Below, one piece after another: positions 8,793 through 17,700 of a stretch of 64,000 bases of DNA. This DNA is from Pseudomaricurvus sp050633365 (GTDB lineage: Bacteria > Pseudomonadota > Gammaproteobacteria > Pseudomonadales > Cellvibrionaceae). Made by a program: the position numbers and the translations under genes. The notes below the pieces were generated by a model. It saw nothing but the letters and a program-made list of their open reading frames with translations. It was not told where the DNA came from and made no database searches. The DNA lies in assembly GCA_050633365.1 (NCBI GenBank), contig JBOEGJ010000029.1, forward strand, positions 1-64,000, written 5' to 3'. The stretch's first letter is position 1, and each line of letters opens with the position of its first letter.

Positions 8793-9721
8793 CGCGGCGC
8801 TGCCGCACGTTTTAGGCGGTCATTGATCGCAGCGCCCAGGCCAGTTTGCGGGATCGGCGCAACGGCGATCTTGGCGCCACCCATCGCGTCCAGTCTGTGC
8901 AAATGTCCGAACAGATTTGCAGCCGCTTCAATGAGATCCGCGGTTTCTGACAGGTTCAAATCGCATTCCATTTGCCCAAACCCAAGCGTGCGTTCGTCGT
9001 GCGCCCAAGTCTCGGCATTGAGCCGTACGCGCGCTTCGGGGGCGTAGTGGGACTCAAGCTGACCGGGAGCCGAGATTGCGCTGCCTTCAGGGTCTTTTAG
9101 AGGATGTCCTAGAACAGCTTCGATCGCTTCGCGCGGGACACCGCCTGCGCGTAGCAAAGTCGGTGCCCCGGTTAACCCAACAATTGTTGATTCAAGGCCG
9201 ACCGCGCAGGGCCCACCATCCAAAACCGCTGCAATTTTGTTATCAAGGCCAGCAAGAACATGCTCGGCAGTGGTTGGGCTGATGCGTCCCGACGGGTTCG
9301 CTGAAGGCGCGGCTATGGGGCCATTGAAAGCGGCTAACAGATCTTGCGCCAAATCCCCTGCGGGGACACGGATCGCGACGCTCTCTAAACCTGCGGTGAC
9401 GAGTTCAGATAGCCCTGTGTTTTTGCGCAGGGGCAGGACCAAAGACAAAGGACCGGGCCAAAATGCATCGGCAAGCGTTTGGGCGGTTTCAGACCACTTT
9501 CCAAACTCACGCGCGACATTGGCATGTGCCACATGGACGATCAAAGGATTGAAGCTTGGACGTCCTTTTGCTTGGTAGATTTGCGCCACAGCGCGGCCAT
9601 TGCGCGCGTCTGCGCCTAGCCCGTAGACAGTTTCTGTAGGAAATGCGACAAGCGCGCCCGCACCGATCAGATCGCCTGCGTGCGCGACGTCTTTCGGGGA
9701 TGAGGTTAACCGTTCACTCAT
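8789..9721 (-). CDS. sua5: Threonylcarbamoyl-AMP synthase, long form (Sua5)
   Basis: Makes threonylcarbamoyl-AMP from threonine, bicarbonate and ATP for t6A37 modification of ANN-decoding tRNAs. The 310-residue length equals Sua5: a YrdC domain (FPTETVYGLGADA near residue 28, KGRPSFNPLIVHV, SANPSGRISPT) plus a C-terminal Sua5 domain starting around GQLESHYAPEARV. The C-terminus overlaps the end of the convergent phnM by 4 bases. A second, short-form family member (TsaC) occurs at 38310-38879 in the gammaproteobacterial part. Both forms can coexist in one genome, but here the pair fits two different source organisms. Confidence 0.95.
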   Translation of the reverse strand: MSERLTSSPKDVAHAGDLIGAGALVAFPTETVYGLGADARNGRAVAQIYQAKGRPSFNPLIVHVAHANVAREFGKWSETAQTLADAFWPGPLSLVLPLRKNTGLSELVTAGLESVAIRVPAGDLAQDLLAAFNGPIAAPSANPSGRISPTTAEHVLAGLDNKIAAVLDGGPCAVGLESTIVGLTGAPTLLRAGGVPREAIEAVLGHPLKDPEGSAISAPGQLESHYAPEARVRLNAETWAHDERTLGFGQMECDLNLSETADLIEAAANLFGHLHRLDAMGGAKIAVAPIPQTGLGAAINDRLKRAAAPR

Positions 9722-9885
9722 GGATGGACGTCCTTGCTTTGACGCTGCGTTTGGGTTGCGAGGTGCATATACCCTTCAATAGGGTGCTACGAGTTTTTGA
9801 AGGCATACGCGGCAACGCGTCGGCTGCCAAGCGCCGTGTCAGCACAGCCTGCTGAAAAGCGGTCTAATAAAGAGAGACAAAATCG

Positions 9886-11607
9886 ATGTCCTATCGCGCT
9901 CCCCTTCCTGACTATCAATTCCTCTTCGATCATATCGTTGGTTTAGATGCCGTCGTTGCACAAGAAAAATTCGAAGATGCGACGCCTGATGTAACGTCAG
10001 CTATCTTAAGTGAAGCCGGACGCTTGTGCGAAGATGTGATCGCTCCTGTTAACCGCGATGGTGATTTGACGCCGTCTCGATTGGAAAATGGTGTGGTGCG
10101 AACCTCCCCAGGTTTTGCCAAGGCGTTTCAAGCGATCGCCGAAGGTGGTTGGATCGGTATGTCAGCAAGCCCAGAGTTTGGCGGCATGGGACTGCCAATG
10201 ACTGTGACAATGGCCGTCAACGAGATGATGGCAAGCTCCTGTCTTGCTTTGCAACTTGCCCCGTTGATGTCGCAGGGCCAGATCGAAGCGTTAGAGCATC
10301 ATGCATCTGATGCGATGAAAGAGCTATATTTGCCCAAGCTGATTTCGGGTGAGTGGACCGGAACGATGAACCTGACAGAGCCGCAAGCGGGCAGCGATGT
10401 CGGCGCGCTTAGCTCTAAAGCAACGCAAAACGATGATGGAACTTACTCTGTCACCGGGCAGAAGATATTTATCACTTGGGGTGATCATGATGTCGCAGAA
10501 AACGTGTGCCACCTGGTGCTTGCGCGTTTGCCTGACGGCGTTCCTGGGACCAAAGGCATTAGCTTGTTCCTCGTGCCGAAATATCTGCCCGACGATGCGG
10601 GCAATCCGGGCGTTGCCAATTCGCTGAAAGTGGTGAGCCTTGAGCACAAGATGGGCCTACACGGAAGCCCGACGGCTGTTATGCAATTTGACGGCGCAAA
10701 AGGTTGGCTTGTTGGCAAGGAAGCAGGCGGAATGCGCGCGATGTTCACAATGATGAACAATGCTCGCCTTGGTGTTGGTGGACAAGGGATCGGGATCGCG
10801 GAAGGCGCTTTGCAAAAGGCGATGGAATACGCTGGCGAACGCAAACAGGGCAAAGGTCCGAAACCGGATGGCACGGGCACGATCATCGATCACGCAGACG
10901 TGCGCCGCATGCTTGGCACGATGAAGGCGGATGTGTTCGCTTCGCGCGCGATCGCGCTGATGTGCGCGGCCGCGATTGATATGGATACGGCGACTGGCAG
11001 CAAAGAGTGGGCTGCCCGCGCGGCGTTTTTGACACCCATTGCAAAGGCTTTCGGGACTGAAACAGGCATGCGCGTTGCGCAAACAGGCGTGCAGGTTCAC
11101 GGCGGCATGGGCTTTATCGAAGAAACCGGCGCGGCGCAGTTTTACCGCGATGTGCGCGTAACACCGATCTATGAAGGCACGAATGGTATTCAGGCGATGG
11201 ATTTGGTTGCGCGCAAGTTGATGGATGGCGGCGAGGCCGCTTATGCCCTGCTTGATGAAATCGAAGCGTTTACTGAAACGGCGCGTAAAACATGCCCGAC
11301 TTTGGGTGGGCCGCTTTGGGAGGCGACAGAAAGCCTTCGTGAAGCCACGGAATGGATGCTGTCACAAGATGACTTGAACGCACGTTTCGCGGGCGCTGTC
11401 CCTTACTTGATGGCTTTTGCCCGTGTGCTCGGTGGGTATGTCCACTTGAAATCGGCACTTGCCGAGGGCGGAACAGGACCACGTACCAAGCTCGCGCGTC
11501 TTTATATGATGCGACTTTTGCCAGAGCATCTGGGTTTGCTGGCAGAGGCGCGTTTGGGTGATGATGATTTATATGCTCTTAGCGCCGATGAACTGGCAAG
11601 CGCATGA
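9886..11607 (+). CDS. Acyl-CoA dehydrogenase, large (about 570-residue) type
   Basis: FAD flavoenzyme that introduces a trans-2 double bond in acyl-CoA and passes electrons to ETF. Domains in order are an N-terminal helical region, a middle beta domain (TEPQAGSDVGAL, VTGQKIFITWGDHD), a C-terminal helical domain (NNARLGVGGQGIGIAEGALQ) and the signature GGMGFIEETGAAQFYRDVRVTPIYEGTN (split in text). The 573-residue length and extra C-terminal domain match the DmdC/AcdA-like class. That class includes methylmercaptopropionyl-CoA dehydrogenase, but the specific substrate cannot be set. It overlaps the downstream MBL gene in ATGA. Confidence 0.9.
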   Translation: MSYRAPLPDYQFLFDHIVGLDAVVAQEKFEDATPDVTSAILSEAGRLCEDVIAPVNRDGDLTPSRLENGVVRTSPGFAKAFQAIAEGGWIGMSASPEFGGMGLPMTVTMAVNEMMASSCLALQLAPLMSQGQIEALEHHASDAMKELYLPKLISGEWTGTMNLTEPQAGSDVGALSSKATQNDDGTYSVTGQKIFITWGDHDVAENVCHLVLARLPDGVPGTKGISLFLVPKYLPDDAGNPGVANSLKVVSLEHKMGLHGSPTAVMQFDGAKGWLVGKEAGGMRAMFTMMNNARLGVGGQGIGIAEGALQKAMEYAGERKQGKGPKPDGTGTIIDHADVRRMLGTMKADVFASRAIALMCAAAIDMDTATGSKEWAARAAFLTPIAKAFGTETGMRVAQTGVQVHGGMGFIEETGAAQFYRDVRVTPIYEGTNGIQAMDLVARKLMDGGEAAYALLDEIEAFTETARKTCPTLGGPLWEATESLREATEWMLSQDDLNARFAGAVPYLMAFARVLGGYVHLKSALAEGGTGPRTKLARLYMMRLLPEHLGLLAEARLGDDDLYALSADELASA

Positions 11608-12647
11608 AGGATCTAGGTCCGACGCTTCGCTATCCTTGGGAAACGCCGCCAAGCGGCATTGAGGCAATAGAAGTCGCGCAAGGCGTTCTTTGGATGCGCT
11701 TGCCATTGCCGATGAAGCTGGACCACGTGAACGTTTATGCGCTCGATGAGGGCGAAAGTTGGACGATTGTTGATACTGGCTTTGACAGCCGCAAAACGCG
11801 GGCGATTTGGGCGGACTTGATTGCAGGTCCGCTAGGAGGCAAGCCAATTTCGCGGGTATTGGTGACACATCACCACCCCGATCATATTGGTCTCGCTGGC
11901 TGGTTTCAGTCCGAGCATGGCGCGCAGCTTTGGACCACACGCACAGCTTGGTTGATGGGGCGCATGTTGCAACTTGATACGCAAGACGCGCCCACACCAG
12001 AGTCGATAGAGTTCTGGCGAAGTGCTGGAATGGATCCTGACATTCTCGCAGAACGTTCAAATGAGCGCCCATTCAATTTCTCTGACGTTGTCGCGCCTCT
12101 GCCGCTTGGATATCGGCGCATAAAGCAGGGCGATACGATTCGCGTCGGTGGGCGTGATTGGGACGTTCATATGGGTAATGGCCACGCGCCAGAGCATGCT
12201 ACGCTCTGGTCGCGTGATGACAATTTGGTGATTGCAGGGGATCAAATCCTGTCATCCATCAGCTCTAACATCGGTGTTTATGCGACGGAACCTGATGCCG
12301 ATCCGGTAGCCGATTGGCTGGAAGCATGCGAGCGCTTGAACACCCTCGCGCGTGCAGACCACCTTGTTTTAGGCGGACATAAGCTGCCTTTCACAGGATT
12401 GCCTACGCGCATGCGCCAACTGATCGACAATCATCACGGTGCGCTAAAGCGCCTTGAGCAGCATCTTGAAACACCCTCGACGGCGGGCGAGTGCTTTGCT
12501 CCGTTGTTCAAACGCAAGATCGGACCCGCAGAATACGGCCTTGCGCTGGTTGAATCTATTGCGCATGTGCAGCACCTTTATTTCGAAGGTCGCGCGACGC
12601 GTGAAAAACGCGACGATGGTGCGTGGGTCTATTCTCGCGCTGTTTGA
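11604..12647 (+). CDS. Metallo-beta-lactamase-fold hydrolase
   Basis: A 347-residue hydrolase. The metal-binding motif THHHPDHIG is at residues 88-96, with further ligands in GNGHAPEH and AGDQIL and a late GGHKLPFTG. The C-terminal 90 residues form an extra helical domain. Such MBL-fold proteins are often thioesterases or glyoxalase-II-like enzymes. Here ATGA coupling to the acyl-CoA dehydrogenase suggests a role on acyl thioesters, which is inference. Start at 11604 is set by the overlap. The fold is certain, the substrate open. Confidence 0.85.
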   Translation: MKDLGPTLRYPWETPPSGIEAIEVAQGVLWMRLPLPMKLDHVNVYALDEGESWTIVDTGFDSRKTRAIWADLIAGPLGGKPISRVLVTHHHPDHIGLAGWFQSEHGAQLWTTRTAWLMGRMLQLDTQDAPTPESIEFWRSAGMDPDILAERSNERPFNFSDVVAPLPLGYRRIKQGDTIRVGGRDWDVHMGNGHAPEHATLWSRDDNLVIAGDQILSSISSNIGVYATEPDADPVADWLEACERLNTLARADHLVLGGHKLPFTGLPTRMRQLIDNHHGALKRLEQHLETPSTAGECFAPLFKRKIGPAEYGLALVESIAHVQHLYFEGRATREKRDDGAWVYSRAV

Positions 12648-12659
12648 ACGGAGAGCTAC

Positions 12660-13106
12660 ATGGACGATTTGATCAAAACTTCCGCGGAAGCCGTGGAAGC
12701 CGATGCCTTGCCGCGTCGTTTTGAAAAACACACCGACGATGGCAAATGTCTTGATGAGGTGGTCAAAGAGGGCGCAAGTGATACGCCAAACAAGCCCAAG
12801 AGCCCTGCTGAATGGGCCTATGATCGTTTGATCCTTTATATCCAGAATTTCGAAGAGCAGCTCGATAATGAGCACGAAGTCGCCATGGGGTTTACAGGTG
12901 GGGATGCCGGCGTTTTGAAAATCGAAGGGATGGGGTACTTTGACCCTGACATGGTCACGTTTTATGGCTCCGATCCCTCTGGTGGCAAAACGCAACTTGT
13001 TCAGCATGTGAGCCAGCTGAGCGTGATGCTGCGCGCGCTGCCCAAAGAAGTGGAAGCAGAGGCCCCCAAACGCATTGGTTTCAAACTTGCACGAGATGTA
13101 AGCTAA
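12660..13106 (+). CDS. DUF6173 family protein
   Basis: A 148-residue cytoplasmic protein, conserved in Rhodobacterales as far as I recognise it, with the segments SPAEWAYDRLILYIQNFE and GMGYFDPDMVTFYGSD. No catalytic motif, signal peptide or membrane segment is visible. An ACGGAGAG ribosome site lies just before ATG 12660, and the gene follows the MBL gene by 12 bases, so it is likely the third gene of the acyl-CoA dehydrogenase operon. Function is unknown. Confidence 0.75.
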   Translation: MDDLIKTSAEAVEADALPRRFEKHTDDGKCLDEVVKEGASDTPNKPKSPAEWAYDRLILYIQNFEEQLDNEHEVAMGFTGGDAGVLKIEGMGYFDPDMVTFYGSDPSGGKTQLVQHVSQLSVMLRALPKEVEAEAPKRIGFKLARDVS

Positions 13107-13202
13107 GATTGCTGAACAATTTGGGTGCGTTGCTACGTCCTAGGTGACAGACACGCTGGAATCAGATAATCAGCCCCGAACACTATTTTACGGAGAAGAA
13201 CG

Positions 13203-13337
13203 ATGGCAGAGCACAAGCACGGCGAAATGGACATTTCTGTTCAGGAAAAAACATTCAACGGCTTTATGAAATACGTAACTTGGGGTGCGGTTGTTTCAAT
13301 CGGCATCTTGGTATTCGCTGGCCTCGTAAACGGTTAA
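13203..13337 (+). CDS. aa3-type cytochrome c oxidase subunit IV (44 residues)
   Basis: A tiny membrane subunit of alphaproteobacterial aa3 oxidase, matching the pattern HKHGEMDISVQEKTF followed by one membrane helix (about residues 26-43, VTWGAVVSIGILVFAGLV). The whole 44-residue length is typical; the Paracoccus subunit IV is about 50 residues. A GGAG ribosome site lies 7 bases before the ATG. It is not next to ctaC/ctaD/ctaE, which is normal for this group. A strong hairpin terminator follows, so the gene is probably monocistronic. Subunit IV is not required for activity in Paracoccus; its role is accessory. Confidence 0.92.
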   Translation: MAEHKHGEMDISVQEKTFNGFMKYVTWGAVVSIGILVFAGLVNG

Positions 13338-13346
13338 GCCTTTTCT

Positions 13347-13384
13347 AGCGCGCCATTCATCTGTTGGCGCGCTTGTTCCTTTTA
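13347..13384 (+). terminator. Rho-independent terminator after oxidase subunit IV gene
   Basis: Arms AGCGCGCCA (13347-13355) and TGGCGCGCT (13365-13373) pair perfectly over 9 bp, followed by a T-rich TGTTCCTTTT. Confidence 0.85.
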
Positions 13385-13395
13385 GGGGCGATTTT

Positions 13396-14010
13396 ATGCG
13401 CAAAGTTGTTTTATGGTGTTTGTTGCCGATAGCCTTGATGGGGTGCGGTGCGAAATCTGAATGGGCTAGTGACGAACACGTCGCGCGCATGGCATATCGC
13501 GAGCCGGGCCCAGCAACGCTGACTTTGGTGACGATGATCAACAATCGTTCTGGATCTGGCGCACATACCGGGTTGGTGATTAACGCCTCTCAGCGTGTCA
13601 TTTGGGATCCAGCAGGAACGTTCAAACACGCCCGCATCCCTGAGCGCAATGATGTGATCTATGGTGTAAATCCTGAGGCGTACAACGTCTACAAAAGCGC
13701 ACACGCGCGCGAGACATATCATGTTGTGATGCAGGAAATTGAGGTGGCGCCAGAAGTGGCGGAAAAAGCCTTTGCCCTTGCGCGCGCAAACGGTCCTGCG
13801 GCGCAAGCTCAGTGCTCAGCGTCCACATCCCGCATTTTGTCTCAATTGCCCGGATTTGAATCTGTTGGCAGTCATCTTTTCCCGAAAAAACTGATGACCG
13901 CGTTTGGCAAACTGCCCGGCGTTAAAACAGACAAGATTTTTGAGAATGATGCTGGCGACAAAGCGACGGCATTTAAAGCTGCGCAGAACTATAAGCCACA
14001 AACATTCTGA
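13396..14010 (+). CDS. Small lipoprotein, conserved in Rhodobacterales, function unknown
   Basis: A 204-residue protein with a lipoprotein signal peptide (MRKVVLWCLLPIALMGCG; lipobox LMGC puts the lipidated cysteine at residue 17). The mature part has short motifs such as GAHTGLVINASQRVIWDPAGT and a late YKPQTF end. The GLVI plus WDPAGT pattern loosely recalls NlpC/P60-like or permuted papain-fold proteins, with a cysteine in AQAQCSASTSRIL as a possible nucleophile, but I cannot confirm that. It stands alone between two hairpin terminators and is probably anchored in a membrane facing the periplasm. Confidence 0.7.
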   Translation: MRKVVLWCLLPIALMGCGAKSEWASDEHVARMAYREPGPATLTLVTMINNRSGSGAHTGLVINASQRVIWDPAGTFKHARIPERNDVIYGVNPEAYNVYKSAHARETYHVVMQEIEVAPEVAEKAFALARANGPAAQAQCSASTSRILSQLPGFESVGSHLFPKKLMTAFGKLPGVKTDKIFENDAGDKATAFKAAQNYKPQTF

Positions 14011-14017
14011 TAGAATT

Positions 14018-14047
14018 TCGGCCCCGTAATGGGGCCGAGAGTTTTCG
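14018..14047 (+). terminator. Rho-independent terminator of lipoprotein gene
   Basis: Arms TCGGCCCC and GGGGCCGA with loop GTAAT, followed by GAGAGTTTT. It lies 8 bases after the stop codon and before the convergent transglycosylase gene. Confidence 0.8.
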
Positions 14048-14067
14048 ATGTGCTAAGAGCTAAGAGC

Positions 14068-15243
14068 TTAGAGCTTGCCAAGTAAGGCTGGCGTCGGCCA
14101 GGCGTCTGCGGGTAGGCCGAGTTTCTTTTGAATATCTTGAACCGCAGCGCGGGTTTTAGCGCCTAAAATTCCGTCCGATTTTCCAACGTCATATCCACGC
14201 GATGTAAGCTTGTTCTGAAGCTGTTTCATTTGCGCCCCGTTTAAGCCTACGTCTGGGCTTCCCGCATTGTAAACCTGACCACCTTCCAAGCGCGTGGCAA
14301 AGTAGGCGGCGGTGAGGACATAGGTAAAGCTCTGGTTCCATTCAAAATAAACGCGAAAGTTTGGATAAGCGATGAATGCTGGGCCTTTTCGCCCTTGAGG
14401 CAAGATGATTGAGCTGGGCAAGCCCGCCGTCAGGTTTCCAGCGCGTGCTTTGACGCCCATGGCTTGCCAATCGCTCGCTTGACCAGAGTGATTAAGCCCA
14501 GTTTTGGACCAGTCGAAATTCTTGGGTAGGGTGACTTCTTGCAACCAAGGTTCGCCTTTGCGCCATCCCAAGCTGCTTAGCATTTTCCCGCCAGAGAGCA
14601 GTGCATCGGGCGCGGAGGTTTTCAGGCTAACGCGGCCATCTCCATCGCCGTCGATACCGTTTTCCAGAATATCTGCAGGAAGCATTTGCACCATGCCAAT
14701 TTCACCTGCCCAAGCACCAGTGGTTCGCGCAGGGTCAAAATCCCCCTTTTCAAAGAGTTCGAGCGCCGCGAATATCTGTGGGCGGAAAAGCTCGGGGCGG
14801 CGGCAATCATGTGCGAGCGTGATCAATGCATTCGCGGTGTTAAAGTTGCCCTGAACTGCACCGTAGTCGGTTTCAAATGCCCAAAACGCGAGCAAGACAC
14901 CGCGTGAGACCCCGTAGTCACGTTCGATTTTGTCGAAAATTGCATCATAGCGATCCCCCATCGAGCGCCCTTTGTTGATCCGACCTTGGCTGATCAAACG
15001 CCGCGAGAAATCGACGAAGGGCATTTGAAATACGCCTTGCGAGCGATCCGATTTTAGCACGGCTGGATCTTTACGAGCAGAGGCGAAAAAGCGGTCTACA
15101 TTTGATTTGGCATGACCGCGCGCAACGGCTTCTTGTTTCAATTCGCCAACAAAGTTGGAAAAAGAGCCGCCGCAAGTTTGGGCAAGCAAAGGGGCCGCGC
15201 TGAGCGCTGCGACACATGCGAGGGCGGAAATGCGGGTGAGCAT
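14068..15243 (-). CDS. Lytic murein transglycosylase, MltB type, with peptidoglycan-binding domain
   Basis: Cleaves the MurNAc-GlcNAc bond of peptidoglycan with 1,6-anhydro ring formation. The 391-residue protein has a signal peptide (residues 1-21, ending LLAQ). The MltB-type catalytic domain has the likely catalytic glutamate in FWAFETDYG and the segments VQMLPADI and DGDGDGR. A C-terminal peptidoglycan-binding domain of the PG_binding_1 type (LNGAQMKQLQNKLTSRGY to the end) follows. There is no lipobox, so it is expected to be soluble periplasmic. It lies 33 bases downstream of cobD on the same strand but is functionally unrelated. Confidence 0.92.
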   Translation of the reverse strand: MLTRISALACVAALSAAPLLAQTCGGSFSNFVGELKQEAVARGHAKSNVDRFFASARKDPAVLKSDRSQGVFQMPFVDFSRRLISQGRINKGRSMGDRYDAIFDKIERDYGVSRGVLLAFWAFETDYGAVQGNFNTANALITLAHDCRRPELFRPQIFAALELFEKGDFDPARTTGAWAGEIGMVQMLPADILENGIDGDGDGRVSLKTSAPDALLSGGKMLSSLGWRKGEPWLQEVTLPKNFDWSKTGLNHSGQASDWQAMGVKARAGNLTAGLPSSIILPQGRKGPAFIAYPNFRVYFEWNQSFTYVLTAAYFATRLEGGQVYNAGSPDVGLNGAQMKQLQNKLTSRGYDVGKSDGILGAKTRAAVQDIQKKLGLPADAWPTPALLGKL

Positions 15244-15276
15244 TGGGAACGATCCTTCAAAACAATTTGGGGCAGC

Positions 15277-16191
15277 TTAGAAACCGAAAAGGGCGAGGGC
15301 AAACACCAAAGATGTAAAAATCCCCCATGTGACCCAGAGTGCACGCACGGCGGCGTCAATGTCGGTTGCGCTTAGGGATTTGCGCCCTGTTTCGTTAACA
15401 AACGGAAAGTCGCGCATAACGCCGTCATAGCTGCGCGGACCCGAAAGAGCGACGCCAAGGGCGCGCGCCATTGCGGCCTCTGGCCATCCTGCATTGGGCG
15501 AGCGGTGCATGCGCGCTTCGCTGACAATGGATCGCCACTTTGGCGCTTGGGCGTAGGCCAGCATGATGATCAACGCAGTTAAGCGGGCCGGAATCAGGTT
15601 CAGCAGATCATCAAAACGCGCAGCCGCCCAGCCAAAGGCTTCGTAGCGCGGGGTGCGATAGCCGATCATGCTATCTGCCGTGTTTGTGACCTTATAGAGC
15701 AGCAAAGCGGGTAGGCCGCCGATAAGAAACCAGAACGCAGGCGCGATCACTCCGTCAGAGAGGTTTTCCGCCGCGCTTTCAATGGCGCTTCGCGCAATTG
15801 CAGGGTCGTCCATTTCCGCGGTATCGCGCCCGACGATCATTGCAACTTCCGATCGGCCTTGTTCAGTTGACTGGCGCAGCGCTGTAGCAACCTTTGCAAC
15901 ATGTTGGGTCAGGGATTTTTGGGCCAGCAGCATCGCCGCAATGATGATCTGAACTAAGGCACCGAATTGAGCGAAGAAAGCCCCTATCAGAACTGCGCTC
16001 ACGCCAAGAGCGAACACGCTCGCAACCCCTTTTAGGCGTCGCGTTGCGCCTCGATTGAACCGTTTGTCCATCCAAGCAATCGTATGGCCCATCACAATTG
16101 CCGGATGGGTGACGCGCGACCAAAGCCATTTCGGTTCGCCTAATGCGGCGTCCAAAAACAAAGCGCAGAGCAGAATGGTCACGAAGCTCAT
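15277..16191 (-). CDS. cobD: Adenosylcobinamide-phosphate synthase CobD/CbiB
   Basis: Integral-membrane enzyme that attaches (R)-1-amino-2-propanol or its phosphate to adenosylcobyric acid, giving adenosylcobinamide (phosphate). The 304-residue protein shows the CbiB patterns LDAALGEPKWLWSRVTHP, the family block ESAAENLSDGVIAPAFWF, and NTADSMIGYR. Four to five hydrophobic segments are present. The start at 16191 overlaps the cobC stop in ATGA; the longer frame to 16227 adds residues inside cobC. This puts it third in the coupled DUF1636-cobC-cobD operon. Note that CobD here follows Pseudomonas naming (CbiB in Salmonella). Confidence 0.95.
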   Translation of the reverse strand: MSFVTILLCALFLDAALGEPKWLWSRVTHPAIVMGHTIAWMDKRFNRGATRRLKGVASVFALGVSAVLIGAFFAQFGALVQIIIAAMLLAQKSLTQHVAKVATALRQSTEQGRSEVAMIVGRDTAEMDDPAIARSAIESAAENLSDGVIAPAFWFLIGGLPALLLYKVTNTADSMIGYRTPRYEAFGWAAARFDDLLNLIPARLTALIIMLAYAQAPKWRSIVSEARMHRSPNAGWPEAAMARALGVALSGPRSYDGVMRDFPFVNETGRKSLSATDIDAAVRALWVTWGIFTSLVFALALFGF

Positions 16192-17138
16192 GATCGTTCG
16201 CTGAGCGCTGCTGTCAGTCGATCCCATTGATCGGGCGCAGGCAAACCAAGCCGAATCCAGTTTTCAGAATATGGAAAAATGCGCGACCAGATATGCGCCT
16301 TTGCCAACCTGTCTTGCCACGCCTGAGCGTCGTCGACATTGTAGAGCCTAAACAGGCTGGTGCCGCCAACGATTTTAGCGCCATGCCCCGTCATTAAGGA
16401 ATCCAGCTTGTCCGCGCCGCTTTCTAAGCTAAGGCGCGTTTGCTTGGCCCAGTCTTCGTCCCGCAAGGCCCGAGCGCCGATGCGCAATGCTGGACCGCTC
16501 ACCGCCCAAGGGCCGATGAAATCATTAAGCCGCGCGATCAACTCAGGATCACCAATAGCAAAGCCTAAACGCAATCCCGCAAGACCCCAGAATTTTCCGA
16601 AACTTTTCAGAATGATAACGCCCTTGCGTTCGGCAAGGCTCATTAAGCTGGCATCGGGCGCAATGTCGCAAAAGCTTTCGTCGATGATTGTAATTGGGGC
16701 GCTCGCATCCTCAAAGCCCCACATGCGGCCATCGGGATTGTTGGGATGTACCAGAACGCGCGTATGTGGCTGCGCATCAGAGAACGACCAACCTTGTGCG
16801 CGAAATGCAGCGGCGTGTTCATTGTAGGTTGGCGTGGGAATATCTACGCGCGATGCGTTGAAAAGTGCTGGAAGGCGCGCGATCAAAGCTGAGGCACCGG
16901 GCGCGGGCAGGATTGCCGCGCCTTTTGGTACATTCCAAAACTCACGCGCGGCCCCGTTCAATGCTTCAAACGCGCCAGCATCTGGCAATGCGGTCCAATC
17001 TGACGACTGAAGGGTGCCAATCGGGTAAGGAATAGGATTTATTCCTGTCGATAGGTCAATCCAATCAGCGCGCGCGCCGCCAAAGCGTGCGCAAGCATCA
17101 TCAATGCCGCCACCATGATCGCGTTTTGTCACGTTCAT
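16188..17138 (-). CDS. cobC: Threonine-phosphate decarboxylase CobC
   Basis: PLP enzyme (class I/II aminotransferase fold) that decarboxylates L-threonine phosphate to the aminopropanol phosphate used by CobD. The 316-residue protein has an N-terminal DLSTGINPIPYP motif, the HPNNPDGR segment, and the PLP lysine in LKSFGKFWGLAGLRLGF. It overlaps both neighbours by 4 bases (ATGA at each end), so substrate supply (CobC) and use (CobD) are translationally coupled. Naming follows Pseudomonas denitrificans; the Salmonella name for this decarboxylase is CobD. Confidence 0.94.
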   Translation of the reverse strand: MNVTKRDHGGGIDDACARFGGARADWIDLSTGINPIPYPIGTLQSSDWTALPDAGAFEALNGAAREFWNVPKGAAILPAPGASALIARLPALFNASRVDIPTPTYNEHAAAFRAQGWSFSDAQPHTRVLVHPNNPDGRMWGFEDASAPITIIDESFCDIAPDASLMSLAERKGVIILKSFGKFWGLAGLRLGFAIGDPELIARLNDFIGPWAVSGPALRIGARALRDEDWAKQTRLSLESGADKLDSLMTGHGAKIVGGTSLFRLYNVDDAQAWQDRLAKAHIWSRIFPYSENWIRLGLPAPDQWDRLTAALSERS

Positions 17139-17515
17139 TCGGCGTCAGGCAATGGAGGATGGCGCGTAATGAAGTGACCTTTAATCGCCTTTGGCCACTC
17201 ACGAAACGGGACTTGGCCCGTTTCAGATGCGGCATGCATCTTGGCGTAGTCTACGATGCCCTCTGCCGCCTCGGCGCTCGCATCAAACTTTCCTAAAGTA
17301 TAGGCAAGTTTTCCAGGTGCTTGGATCGCAATGTTGCAGCTATGCGCACATCCCATGAGGCAGGCCACACGGCGGGTTTTGACTTCTGCGCCATCAGATG
17401 CCGCTGCTGCGGCCTCGATCGCGTCGGCAAGCTTTTCACCATCGGTGATCTGATCTTTCTCCGCGTCCCAATCGTCGCGTTTGCAAGTGTCGCAAACAGT
17501 TATCCAAGTGGTCAT
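17135..17515 (-). CDS. DUF1636 family cysteine-rich protein
   Basis: A 126-residue protein beginning MTTWITVCDTCKRDDW, with a CxxC pair at residues 8-11 and a second cluster CLMGCAHSC. The four-cysteine pattern suggests a thioredoxin-like [2Fe-2S] ferredoxin or metal-binding protein. It is a regular neighbour of cobalamin genes in Rhodobacterales. The start at 17515 is used because upstream codons to 17596 are outside the family. It leads the DUF1636-cobC-cobD operon with ATGA overlap to cobC. A role in metal or redox handling for corrin synthesis is inferred from context only. Confidence 0.82.
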   Translation of the reverse strand: MTTWITVCDTCKRDDWDAEKDQITDGEKLADAIEAAAAASDGAEVKTRRVACLMGCAHSCNIAIQAPGKLAYTLGKFDASAEAAEGIVDYAKMHAASETGQVPFREWPKAIKGHFITRHPPLPDAE

Positions 17516-17700
17516 AATGTTAGCGTCCCCGCTCAATTCACGTGTTCTCAGGGTTTCAAACGGAAACATAACAAGTTCGCAAGTGTTTGTGATCAAATTT
17601 GAGAATAATTAACGTCAACTCGCAACCTTGTTAACGCTTTGTTAAGTCTTGCGAGCGACACCCGATAAAAACCAAAAACAAAAGTAAGCGGTAGTCGAAT

